Position numbers and translations under genes: made by a program. 39,583 nucleotides of DNA from Acidobacteriota bacterium. GTDB lineage: Bacteria; Acidobacteriota; Vicinamibacteria; Marinacidobacterales; Marinacidobacteraceae. Numbering within the stretch: position 1 is the first letter of the stretch; each line of letters opens with the position of its first letter. The stretch is taken from positions 1 to 39,583 of the forward strand of contig JAJEAO010000043.1 of the NCBI GenBank assembly GCA_022822745.1, written 5' to 3'. The notes under the pieces were generated by a model. That model did no database searches. It had not been told where the DNA came from and was given only the letters and a program-made list of their open reading frames with translations. Positions 13,389 to 21,900 of this stretch are shown here, piece by piece.

Positions 13389-13392
13389 CAAG

Positions 13393-13731
13393 GTGAGCGT
13401 CGAGATTCGGCGTCAGATCGCCTCCTTGGCCCGCAAGCCCCGGCGACGGACGGCGGCGTTCTCGCGGGCTCGCCCAACCAGGTGGGAGCCCTTCACTGTG
13501 ATCAACCCGGAGACCGACTTCCCATTCAGCAGAGAGAGCGCATGGGAACTGGTCGCCCGCGAGATCGAAAGGCAGAGCCGAGTGGACGTCGTGAAGCTCC
13601 GGCACCCCGCCGGGGCAACGGGTTACGTCATGAAGATTCGTCTCGAACCGAACCGACCCCGCCTCTACATCAAGCTCGAGCTTCGCCCGGGTCGCATCTA
13701 CGGCCGAAGCTTCCACTACTCCGACCACTGA
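13393..13731 (+). CDS. Small toxin-like protein of a toxin-antitoxin module (MqsR-like, tentative)
   Basis: This gene encodes a small basic protein directly upstream of a YgiT/MqsA-type antitoxin. The conserved-looking core is the C-terminal 77 residues: a helix (SAWELVAREIERQ), then beta segments VVKLRHP, GYVMKIRL, RLYIKLEL and GRIYGRSFHYS. The YIKLEL...SFH pattern recalls MqsR-type toxins (YLKI...SF), which are mRNA interferases, but similarity is weak. Start: the frame opens at ATG 13309 inside prmC and has ATG 13372, but both lie at or before the -10 box. GTG 13393 follows the predicted transcript start. GTG 13498, with GGGAG nine bases upstream, would give 77 residues. Gene order supports a toxin; activity is inferred. 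Confidence 0.6.
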   Translation: MSVEIRRQIASLARKPRRRTAAFSRARPTRWEPFTVINPETDFPFSRESAWELVAREIERQSRVDVVKLRHPAGATGYVMKIRLEPNRPRLYIKLELRPGRIYGRSFHYSDH

Positions 13732-13742
13732 GGAGCCCCGTC

Positions 13743-14324
13743 ATGAAATCCGTCGAGCCCGCGCAGGATCACCCCGAGACCTGCTTCGAGTGCGATGCGC
13801 CCGTCGAGACCGTGTGGCACGACCATTCGTTCCCCTACGGCGTCGGGGAATCCGCCGTCGAGCTGACGGCCCGCATTCCCGTCCTGGTCTGCACCGGCTG
13901 TGACGCAGAGGCGCTGGGCCATGCGGCCGAGGTTCTCATGCACGAAGCGGTCTGCCGCCACCACGGCGTGCTCAATCCGCGTGAGATCCGAGAGATTCGG
14001 GAGGCGCACAGCCTCCCCCGCACCGGGTTCGCTGAACTCTCCGGCCTGAGCACTGCGAGCCTGAATCGCTGGGAGAAGGGCATCCTGATCCAGAGCCAGG
14101 CGAACGACCGCTACCTCCGGCTCCTGGAGTCGCCCGACAACGTCTGGGCTCTGAGGCGGCTGACGAATGAGCTGCGAAGCGGCCAACGCCGGGTGTCGTC
14201 GTTCGAGACTTCGCCGGGCGCGTCATCCAGCAGCACGAACCGGGCGCGCCCGGAGTTTCGCCACGTTGGCGACGCGAGATCCCTTCTCGATCTCCAACCC
14301 GTGTTCCGAGTGCGCGCCGCCTGA
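13743..14324 (+). CDS. YgiT-type zinc finger / HTH antitoxin (MqsA-like)
   Basis: This is a DNA-binding antitoxin and autorepressor candidate. The N-terminal YgiT-type zinc finger has two Cys pairs (CFEC about residue 14, CTGC about 57). The C-terminal Xre-like helix-turn-helix (about 85-135: IREIREAHSLPRTGFAELSG, STASLNRWEKG) is followed by the family-typical ANDRYLRLL. A strong ribosome site GAGGAG overlaps the toxin stop 11 bases before ATG 13743. The protein has 193 residues, longer than MqsA (131). The last 50 or so, Ser/Arg-rich, have no recognised fold. It sits 13 bases before the ATPase gene, suggesting one transcript. Confidence 0.8.
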   Translation: MKSVEPAQDHPETCFECDAPVETVWHDHSFPYGVGESAVELTARIPVLVCTGCDAEALGHAAEVLMHEAVCRHHGVLNPREIREIREAHSLPRTGFAELSGLSTASLNRWEKGILIQSQANDRYLRLLESPDNVWALRRLTNELRSGQRRVSSFETSPGASSSSTNRARPEFRHVGDARSLLDLQPVFRVRAA

Positions 14325-14337
14325 CGACAACGGCGCG

Positions 14338-16281
14338 ATGTACATCACGACCTTCTACTCGTTCAAGGGCGGCGTGGGCCGAACCATGGCGCTCGCGAAC
14401 GCCGCCGTGGAGCTCGCGGCCCGCGGGCGGCGCGTCCTGATCGTGGACTTCGACCTCGAAGCTCCGGGGCTGGACACGATCAAGGCCCTTCGTCCTCGGG
14501 GGGCAGCGCCGGGAATCGTGGACTTCGTACGCCAATACCTGCGAACAGCACGCTCTCCGGACGTCCGCGAGTTCGTGTACCAGGTCCCCTCGGGCGGAGA
14601 GGCTGGAGGCGAGCTGTGGGTGATGCCGGCGGGCTCCCAACGGCGCCAATATGACTTGCAGTTCCGGCAAATCGACTGGAACCACCTCTACGCGAAGCGG
14701 GACGGCTACCTGCTCTTCGAGGACATGAAGGCCCAGTGGCGGAAGGAGCTGGAGCTGGACTGGGTGTTCGTGGACTCGCGAACCGGGCACACCGACACCG
14801 GCGGAATCTGCACCCGGCACCTCCCCGACGCCGTGGTCGTCGTGTTCTTCCCGAACATGCAGAACCTCCGCGGACTGGAGAGAGTGGTCCGGCAGATCCG
14901 GGAGGAAGAGACGAGACAGGCGAACCCCATCACGCTGCACTTCCTGATGTCCAACGTCCCCGACCTGGACGACGAGGATGAGATCCTTCAGCGACAGATG
15001 CAGGCGTTTCGCAGCCGACTGGGGATGTCCGACGACCCGATCGTGGTCCACCACTACCCAAGCCTCGCCCTTCTGAATCAGTCCCTCTTCGTTCGCGACC
15101 GGCCCAGGAGTCGGCTGGCCGGCGAATATCGATCCGTTGTGGAGACGATCGTCCGAGGGAACCTTGAAGACCGCGACGGCGCTCTGGCCCGCATTCGGGA
15201 TGTCCAGTGGCAGTCTCGTGGCGGAGCGTGGCGCCGAACTCGCCTGCTCGAAGGAAACAGACAGCACAGTGCGCTCCTTCGGATCCGGGAGCATCACGGG
15301 CGCGATCCCGAAGTTCTCTATGAGCTGGGTTGCCTGTACGCAACGCACCGGCGCGAAGAGCAAGCGGCCGAGCTCTTCGATCGGGCCATCAAGGCAGGCT
15401 CGACCGAAGCCGAGGCCTTCCTGTTTCGCAGCCTCCACCGGGCGGGCCGCGACGACGTACAAGGAGCAGCGGAGGACGCTCTTGCTGTACTGAATCACCG
15501 AGCCATGGGGAACCCGTCCGAGAACGCGGAGGCCATTGAAGCGGCGGTGGGCCAGGTCGAAGTGGCGGAGCTCCTGGCCACTCCGGCCGTCCAGGACTCG
15601 CCTGCTGGCGACCGCTTGCAGATCGCCTCCGAGCTCGCCATCAGGGCTTCAACCCGGGTACGCCGAGTCTCCGCCGCCATGCTCGAACGCCTGGAAGGGG
15701 AACTGGCGCCCGAAGCCGAGGCGAGACGCAGGCACTCGCTGGCGATCCTCCGGCTGAGCTCGGGGCGAGCCGCAGACGCCCAGACACTCCTGAAGGCGAA
15801 CGGACAAGGTGCCGCGGTCCTGGATCTGGCGGACGCGTTCAACTACGCCATGGCCACCTGGAGCGCAACGGGAACCGTGAACCCGGAACACTTCGGACGG
15901 GTCATCGAGCTGGCCTCGCGCGAGGCGGATCCCCGCGGCCGCCTCGGGGCAAGGCCGCGACCGCCTTCCTCATTCCTCGACAGGGATCCGAACTTCCTCC
16001 AGTGTCTCGCCGTCGCGCAGTGGGCGGTCGGGAGCGACGAGGACGCGACAGCGCGCCTCGAACAGGCGCGTCGCTCGGTGGACAACCGGCGAGATCTCAC
16101 ATTGATCATGAGCTGCTGGCGGTACACCGAAGTGTCCCGGCAGGAGTTCCTCGCGGATCTGGACGAGATCGAAGCGCTGATCGCCGGAGACGACTCGATC
16201 CGGCCGCGGTTCTTCCCGGCGCGCGGGGACGGCGCTTCGGAGGGGAGCCCCGCACCGGTCCCGGCGACAGCAGCGCCCTGA
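14338..16281 (+). CDS. KGGVGR-variant ParA/MinD-like ATPase with helical-repeat C-terminus
   Basis: The N-terminal P-loop domain (about residues 1-260) belongs to the deviant Walker A (ParA/MinD/SIMIBI) class. It has FYSFKGGVGRTMALANAAVE, with the signature Lys kept but the usual GKT Lys replaced by Arg, then VDFDLEAPGLD and a switch/Walker B region WVFVDSRTGHTDTGG. NMQNLRGLERVVRQI and VRDRPRSRL follow. The rest (about 300-647) is Ala/Glu/Arg-rich alpha-helix resembling tetratricopeptide repeats (DPEVLYELGCLYATHRREEQ). No membrane segment is visible. KGGVGR-type ATPases are known in predicted conflict and signalling cassettes. Its place 13 bases after an antitoxin suggests a linked function (inference). 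ATG 14338 is chosen because upstream in-frame codons lie inside the antitoxin gene. Confidence 0.8.
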   Translation: MYITTFYSFKGGVGRTMALANAAVELAARGRRVLIVDFDLEAPGLDTIKALRPRGAAPGIVDFVRQYLRTARSPDVREFVYQVPSGGEAGGELWVMPAGSQRRQYDLQFRQIDWNHLYAKRDGYLLFEDMKAQWRKELELDWVFVDSRTGHTDTGGICTRHLPDAVVVVFFPNMQNLRGLERVVRQIREEETRQANPITLHFLMSNVPDLDDEDEILQRQMQAFRSRLGMSDDPIVVHHYPSLALLNQSLFVRDRPRSRLAGEYRSVVETIVRGNLEDRDGALARIRDVQWQSRGGAWRRTRLLEGNRQHSALLRIREHHGRDPEVLYELGCLYATHRREEQAAELFDRAIKAGSTEAEAFLFRSLHRAGRDDVQGAAEDALAVLNHRAMGNPSENAEAIEAAVGQVEVAELLATPAVQDSPAGDRLQIASELAIRASTRVRRVSAAMLERLEGELAPEAEARRRHSLAILRLSSGRAADAQTLLKANGQGAAVLDLADAFNYAMATWSATGTVNPEHFGRVIELASREADPRGRLGARPRPPSSFLDRDPNFLQCLAVAQWAVGSDEDATARLEQARRSVDNRRDLTLIMSCWRYTEVSRQEFLADLDEIEALIAGDDSIRPRFFPARGDGASEGSPAPVPATAAP

Positions 16282-16385
16282 CCGCGAGGCCGATAGGCGT
16301 CCGGCCCGAAGAAGGCATCCGGGCGGGGAATCCACTCGGGTAGGATGGAGGGTGTGCTCTGCATCGGCGTACTTCGCCGTCGCCC

Positions 16386-16670
16386 CTTGCCGGGCGGGGC
16401 CGCTACCGCGAGAACCGGCCCGGCGCGCCTGCAAATGATCCCCATCGCGCGGCCCGGCGCGCCGGCGCGTGACCCGCATCGGCGCGGCCTCTGGGCGTGG
16501 ATACCGGGCCGTTCTTCCCTGCCGGGCCGGGCCGCTACCGCGAGAACCGGCCCGGCGCGCCGGCAAGGGATCCCCATCGGCGCGCCCCTCGGGCCTGGGT
16601 GCCTGGCCGTTCTTCCCTGCCGGGCGGGGCCGCTACCGTGAGAACCGGCCCGGCGCACCGGCAGATGATC
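16386..16670 (+). repeat. GC-rich tandem repeat array upstream of and into the symporter start
   Basis: Three copies of a 55-base core lie at 16386-16440, 16518-16572 and 16616-16670 (spacing 132 and 98), with a 42-base partial copy at 16451-16492 related to 16549-16590. Cores one and three agree at about 50 of 55 positions. Each has an inverted pair GCCGGGC(G/C)GG and CCGGCCCGGC around a 16-base loop. Copy two (16521-16530, 16547-16556) is a perfect 10-bp stem, and the others have one mismatch. The third copy contains the symporter start codon (16665), and copy one keeps an ATGATC at the same place. The units look like duplications of the symporter leader. 16282-16385 has no gene; TAGGAT near 16341 is a weak -10 candidate. 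Confidence 0.85.
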
Positions 16671-18137
16671 TACGTCATCGCGGTTCTCGGCTACCTCGGG
16701 ATCCTGGTGTTCCTCGCGCTGCGCCGGAGTCGCAGCGTCGCGACCCAGGACGACTTCATGGTCGCGGGCCGCTCGGTCCGGTGGCAGATCCTCGTCGGCA
16801 CCCTGGTCTGCACCTGGATCGGCTCCGGAAGCCTCTTCGGCGGCGCCGGCCGCGCCTTCCGTGAGGGCTTTTCGGCGCTGTGGATGAGCGCCGGCGCCTG
16901 GGTGGGGATCGCGATCGTCTTCTTTCTCGCCGCCCGGGTGCGCCGTATCGCCGAGTACACGGTGCCCGATCTGCTCGAGCGGCGCTACCACCCGGCGGCG
17001 CGACTTCTCGGGACCGCGGCGATTGCGATCGCCTACCTCACGATCGCCGGCTACCAGTTCGTGGGCGGAGGACGTCTCCTCGCCATCCTGTTCCCCGGAC
17101 TCGACCCGACGGTCGGCATGGCGATCGTCGCGGCGCTCGTCACGCTCTTCGCGGTGAGCGCCGGGATGCTCTCGGTCGTCCGGCTGGATGTCGTGAACGG
17201 GATCATCATCATCGCGAGCATCCTCATCGCGGCCCCCCTCGCGTTCTCCGCGGCGGGAGGAACGGCCGGGCTGACCGCGGTCCTGCCCGAGACCCACTTC
17301 ACCCTGACCGGTCGTCTGGGGATTTCCGCGGCGCTCGGACTCTTCCTCCCCACGATGCTGCTCCTGCTGGGCGAGAGCGGCATGTACCAGAAGTTCTACG
17401 CCGCCGAATCGGGCGCGGCGGCCAGAAAGGCCGTCCTCGGGATGATCGTGGGGGTCATCGTGATCGAGGTACTCATCCTTGCGACGGCGGTGTTCGCCGC
17501 AGCGGGCTATTGGGATGATCCGATGTTCCGCGATGGCGCCGGATTCCACACCGCCGCCACCGAGACCGTGCTCCTCGAGTTCGCCCGACACCAATTGCCC
17601 ACGCTGGCGGGCTGCCTCCTCCTCGCCGGAGCGGTGGCCATCATCTTCTCGACGGCGACGACCTTCCTGCTCGTTCCCTCGACCGGACTGGCCCGCGACG
17701 TGTACCAGCGCTTCCTGCGGCCGAACGCCGACTCCGGGGCCGTTATCCGTTTCCAGCGTCTCTCCATGGTGGGCCTCGCAGGCGCTGCGCTGGTGATCAC
17801 GACCTGGTTCGAGAGCATCCTTGACATGGCGCTCTACGCCTACACGATGGTGGGCGCGGCGGTAACGCCGGCGCTCCTCGCCGCCTTCCTGTGGCGGCGG
17901 GCGACTCCGGCGGGCGGCGTCATCTCGATCGCGGCGGGCATCGGCGCGACCCTGGTCTTCGCTGCGCTGAACGCCGCTGGAATCGAGCGCGTCGGGTTCC
18001 TGCCCACCGATTACGACTACGTGATCTACCCGGGCGCCGCCGCGTCCATCACCGGACTCGTGATCGGAAGTCTGCTCACCGCGCCCCCCGAGCCGGACCG
18101 GGTCGCCCCCTTCCTCCCGGCGAATCGTGATGCCTGA
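16665..18137 (+). CDS. Sodium:solute symporter family (SSS) transporter
   Basis: This is an inner-membrane secondary transporter of the SSS family (PutP/PanF/SGLT group), with a 490-residue polytopic protein of about 13 hydrophobic helices. Family features are the N-terminal DDFMVAGRSVRW stretch, WIGSGSLFGGAG, EYTVPDLLERRYHP and the long hydrophobic core. The substrate cannot be told from sequence; the DFMVAGR start resembles transporters for organic acids, amino acids or osmolytes. The open frame extends upstream to 16497 through the repeats, but the real N-terminus is MIYVIAVLGYLGIL at 16665, where the first membrane helix begins. Its end overlaps the next gene by 8 bases. Confidence 0.88.
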   Translation: MIYVIAVLGYLGILVFLALRRSRSVATQDDFMVAGRSVRWQILVGTLVCTWIGSGSLFGGAGRAFREGFSALWMSAGAWVGIAIVFFLAARVRRIAEYTVPDLLERRYHPAARLLGTAAIAIAYLTIAGYQFVGGGRLLAILFPGLDPTVGMAIVAALVTLFAVSAGMLSVVRLDVVNGIIIIASILIAAPLAFSAAGGTAGLTAVLPETHFTLTGRLGISAALGLFLPTMLLLLGESGMYQKFYAAESGAAARKAVLGMIVGVIVIEVLILATAVFAAAGYWDDPMFRDGAGFHTAATETVLLEFARHQLPTLAGCLLLAGAVAIIFSTATTFLLVPSTGLARDVYQRFLRPNADSGAVIRFQRLSMVGLAGAALVITTWFESILDMALYAYTMVGAAVTPALLAAFLWRRATPAGGVISIAAGIGATLVFAALNAAGIERVGFLPTDYDYVIYPGAAASITGLVIGSLLTAPPEPDRVAPFLPANRDA

Positions 18138-18924
18138 GGCCACCGTCCGGATTCGCATCCGGGGACCCGCCGCCCGCGTGGTCCTGGACTGGCCCGAGAA
18201 GCGGAACGCGCTCTCGACCGCGATGATGGAGAACCTGACGGGCGCGCTGCGCGAGGCGTCCGGAGGGGACGGCGTGCGGGCGGTCGTGCTCACCGCCGGC
18301 GATCGCCCGGTGTTCAGCGCGGGTCACGACCTGTCCGAGATGGCAGGCGCCGAACCAGAAGTGCAGCGGCGGGTATTCGACGCCTGCTCCCGCCTGATGG
18401 ACGCGATCAGGGAAACGCCTCAGCCCGTCATCGCCGAGGTGCGCGGCGTCGCGACCGCGGCCGGCTGCCAGATCGTCGCCGCCTGCGACCTCGCCGTCGC
18501 CGCCGAGTCCGCTCGATTCGCGACCCCCGGAGTGCGGATCGGCCTCTTCTGCTCCACGCCCATGGTCCCGCTGAGCCGAGTCACCGGCCGAAAGCAGGCC
18601 ATGGAAATGCTCCTCACCGGGGACTTCGTGGATGCCCGCACCGCCCTCGCGTGGGGCCTCGTGAACCGCGTGGTTCCGGCACAGGACCTCGAAGCGGCGA
18701 CGGAGGCCTTCGTGCGGCGAATCGCCGAAGCGAGTCCGTTCGTCGTGGCGCTCGGCAAACGCGCCTTCTGGCGGCAGATCGAGATGCCGCTCGCGGACGC
18801 CTATGCGGCGATGTCCGAGGTCATGTGCTCCAACGCCGTGGAACCGGACGCGACGGAGGGCATGCGCGCCTTCCTCGAGAAGCGCCGCCCGCGGTGGACC
18901 CAGACCGCTCCGTCCGCCGGCTGA
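18130..18924 (+). CDS. Enoyl-CoA hydratase/isomerase (crotonase) family protein, ECHDC3-like
   Basis: This is a crotonase-fold protein of 264 residues. The oxyanion-hole segments FSAGHDLSEM and VATAAGCQIVAACD are present, and the ATPGVRIGLFCSTP stretch is typical of the ECHDC3 subgroup. The two Glu residues that act in hydration in rat crotonase (Glu144, Glu164) are not where expected: the first aligns to Gln in AAGCQI, and the second falls in the altered GLFCSTP segment. Hydratase activity is therefore doubtful, and another acyl-CoA reaction is possible. ATG 18130 is preferred to the adjacent GTG 18127. It overlaps the symporter gene and is convergent with the methylase ten bases away. Confidence 0.85.
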   Translation: MPEATVRIRIRGPAARVVLDWPEKRNALSTAMMENLTGALREASGGDGVRAVVLTAGDRPVFSAGHDLSEMAGAEPEVQRRVFDACSRLMDAIRETPQPVIAEVRGVATAAGCQIVAACDLAVAAESARFATPGVRIGLFCSTPMVPLSRVTGRKQAMEMLLTGDFVDARTALAWGLVNRVVPAQDLEAATEAFVRRIAEASPFVVALGKRAFWRQIEMPLADAYAAMSEVMCSNAVEPDATEGMRAFLEKRRPRWTQTAPSAG

Positions 18925-18933
18925 GCGGGCGAG

Positions 18934-21900
18934 TCAGATCGTCACATCGGCGTCGGGCCGACCGGCCTCGAGGGCGTTCATCCACGCGAGGCACAGGTCG
19001 CGGCTGCGGTAGGCGCCGTAACGCTTCTGTTCGTCCTTCCTGACCCCCGGGAAGGTGGAGTACACGTAGCGCACATCGTCGCGATCGGTCACCCCGTAGA
19101 GCAGGAAGTACACCGCATCCAGCTTGGCGCGGAGGGCGAGCCGGCGATCCCGATCCCAGCGGAAGGGGGGCTTCACCTTGCCCGACGCATCCACATGTCC
19201 GAGCTGGAGGGCGAAGGGCGCCATGTCGTGGGCGGTGTAGGTGAGTTCAAGCACGGCGTCCCGGATCACATCCTCGGCGGTTCGCGGCCCGAAGCGGGTA
19301 TCGGAGTAGGTCTCCGGCGGCGCTACTGGCAACTGTTCCAGGATGTAGAGGCTCAGATGCTCGCCGTGGACCTTCTGTCTAGCGACGAAGTCCAGAATCG
19401 TGGCGTTGAGATTTGCGGCGAGGAGCCACTCGCGTCGGTCCGACCCCGCTCCCACCAGGAGCGGCAATGTGTTTCCGAATCCGACAAGTGGCAGGAGGGC
19501 GGCGATCGTCGTGCGCCGGTTTGTCGTGGCGGTGGCGTCCTTGAATCCGAGCACCCAGCCCGATGGAGGATCCCAACCACAATCAGCCGCGCGAATCCAG
19601 TACTGCGGCTCGGGGGCCCATGAGGGGTTCCGATGCTGATTGGCCGATGCGTACACGGGTCGCGCAGGGCGATGGGGGTTATCGAGATTGACTTCGACGC
19701 TTGCAGCGCGGTGGTCGAACGCCTGGACCATCTTTCCCTCATAGAGCGGAACGAAGCGACCCTCGGCGTTCTCGAAGCGCCGACCCGGGATCGGCCAAGC
19801 CTTCTCCGTCGTCATCAGTGCCTCCCGCGTCCGGAACCCATGGGAGTCGTTCGTCATGTGGAACATCGTCCGGTACTTCACCGGCCACACCCGGACAGGG
19901 CTGCCGGGAGAGGACCGATCCACGAGAACCGGGAGCCGGCGATAGATGCCCACCGTGATCCGCTGGTCTCGAGCGGAGCGAAAGACGGGGGCGGTGCCGG
20001 TATTGGGATTCACGCGTCGGAAGTCGGCCGCCTGCATTTCGAAACAGCGATCTGGATCAAGCACATCGTCCACATCCTGGAGGAAGTACCCACACCTCGG
20101 CGGGATCCCGGTCGGGCTCGCCGTGGCGACGAACACGCAGAACTTCTTGCCCCGGTGCACGTCCGGGAAGAAGGGCTGGCCCTCAGAGCGGGGCCGCCCG
20201 TTCTCGAAGTCATAGAGCGCCCGCAGGCGACCGCTGGTCGAAACTCCCCGGAAGAACGGCGCCGCCATCTTGTCGGCGGCGATCCCGGAGGGCACGAGCA
20301 ATCCGACCACTCCCTCGGGGCCGATCAGTCGAGTGGCCCGTTCCACGAACAGCGCGTAGAGGTTGAGATCCCCGCGACCGAGCAACGGGTAGTGTCCCGA
20401 CTTCCGCGCGACCGTCGCGGCAGTGCGGGCCCGGCGAGACGCCTGTTCGTACTGCTCGGCCAGCGGATCGCCGTTCGCGCGGAGCCGGCGCACCATCCGC
20501 TTGCGGTCGGCGGCGCGCTGGGCGCGGGCGATGGCGGGCCGCCGGAACGCGAACCACTCCACTTCCTGGAGCTTCATCCGGTCCCACGGCGGGTTCCCGA
20601 TCACGGCGTCGAAACCGCCGGTCTCGGGATGCTCCAGATCGGGCCAGACGCCGGGGAACGCTGCCTCCCACGGCAGGAACCGCTCCCGGGCCGCGGTCCG
20701 GCGCGCCTCGTCGAGAAGCTCCCCGACCTCCGCGGCGAGCGGACGATCCGCCGGGATCCCGGCTTCGCCGGTGGCGATGGCGACGGGATCGCCGAGACGA
20801 CTGCCCAGCCAGCGGCGACGCAGCTTCGCGACGGTCCGCCGCGGCTGACTGCTCCAGTTCGTCGCATGGAGCAGCGAGAGGAAGGTCCGCAGCGGCCGGG
20901 TCCCCTCTTCGACCTCCCGGAAGAGCTGCTCGGAGCGCTCCGCCTCGGCGAGTTCGGTGTCCGCGAGCGCCTCGATCTCCCGCATGGGGCGAGCGGCTCG
21001 TTGCGCCTGCCGGAGGGGTCGCTGGAGGAAGAGCCCGTTGCCCCCCGATCCGGCGCGAACGTCCGCGACCCATCCCCCGAAGAGGCTGTCGCCGGTGCGG
21101 AGATGGTGACCGAGGAAGCCGAGCGGCGCGCCCACGGTGAAGGAGTGGAGCCAGAGCGAGAGCTTGGCGAGCTCCACCGCCAGCGGGTTCTTGTCCACGC
21201 CGTACACGCAGCGCTTCAGCACGAGCCGCCGCACGATGTGGCGGTCGTCGAGCGCCTTCCGGCCGAGCTTCCAGCCGCCGGTGGCGGCGTTCGTCTCGAG
21301 GGATGTCCGGATCTCGCGGATCTCTCCGGCCACGGGGGACTCCGCGCCCGCTTCCCCCGCCTCCGCCACCGCCTCGAGTACGCGGTCCGAGAGGTAATCC
21401 ACCACGGCGACGAGAAAGTGTCCGGACCCCATCGCCGGATCGCAGACCTTCAGCCCGAGGATCCGCTCCGCCGGGTCCGGTCCGGCTCCCTCCCCGGCGT
21501 CGCGGAACGCGTCGAGCGCCTCCTCCACCCGCGGGCCGACCGATGCCTCGATGACGAGCTGGACCAGCGGCTCCGGCGTGTAGTAGGCGCCGGCGTCGCG
21601 GCGGACCTCGGCGTCGTGTCGGAGCTCGACTGTCCTGCCCCGGCCCACGACCTCGAGCTGCAGGAGGCGTTCGTAGATCGAGCCGAGCTGCTGGACCGAG
21701 AGATCGCGGTAGTTGATGTAGCGGCGGCCCCTGGGGATGGCCCGGTACCCGAGCTGGTCCATGAGATCGGCAACGACCGCGTCGCTGAGTTCCACGCGAT
21801 CGAGAAGCGGCGCCCGCTCCCGGGCGAACAGACTTCCGTCGTAGGGCGGGACGCCGAAGGCGGGATCGCCTTCGCGGATGAGCTGGAACAGCCCGCGGAG

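Noticed and set aside
13309..13392. The ATG codons at 13309 and 13372 as toxin starts
   Set aside because: 13309 lies inside prmC upstream of the promoter, and 13372 is within the -10 box; neither has a ribosome site. They stay possible only if transcription comes from prmC.
16345..16664. Possible proteins encoded across the repeat array, including an N-terminal extension of the symporter
   Set aside because: Reading frames differ between copies (the spacings of 132 and 98 do not keep one frame), and the symporter begins naturally at its first membrane helix at 16665.
16386..16670. A CRISPR array
   Set aside because: Copies are long (55 bases or more), few, unevenly spaced and share sequence in the spacers. 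No cas genes are present.
15843..18293. An 816-codon minus-strand frame over the ATPase tail, repeats and symporter
   Set aside because: The translation is low complexity and dominated by Arg, Gly, Glu and Asp. The plus strand holds clear genes on both sides of the repeats.
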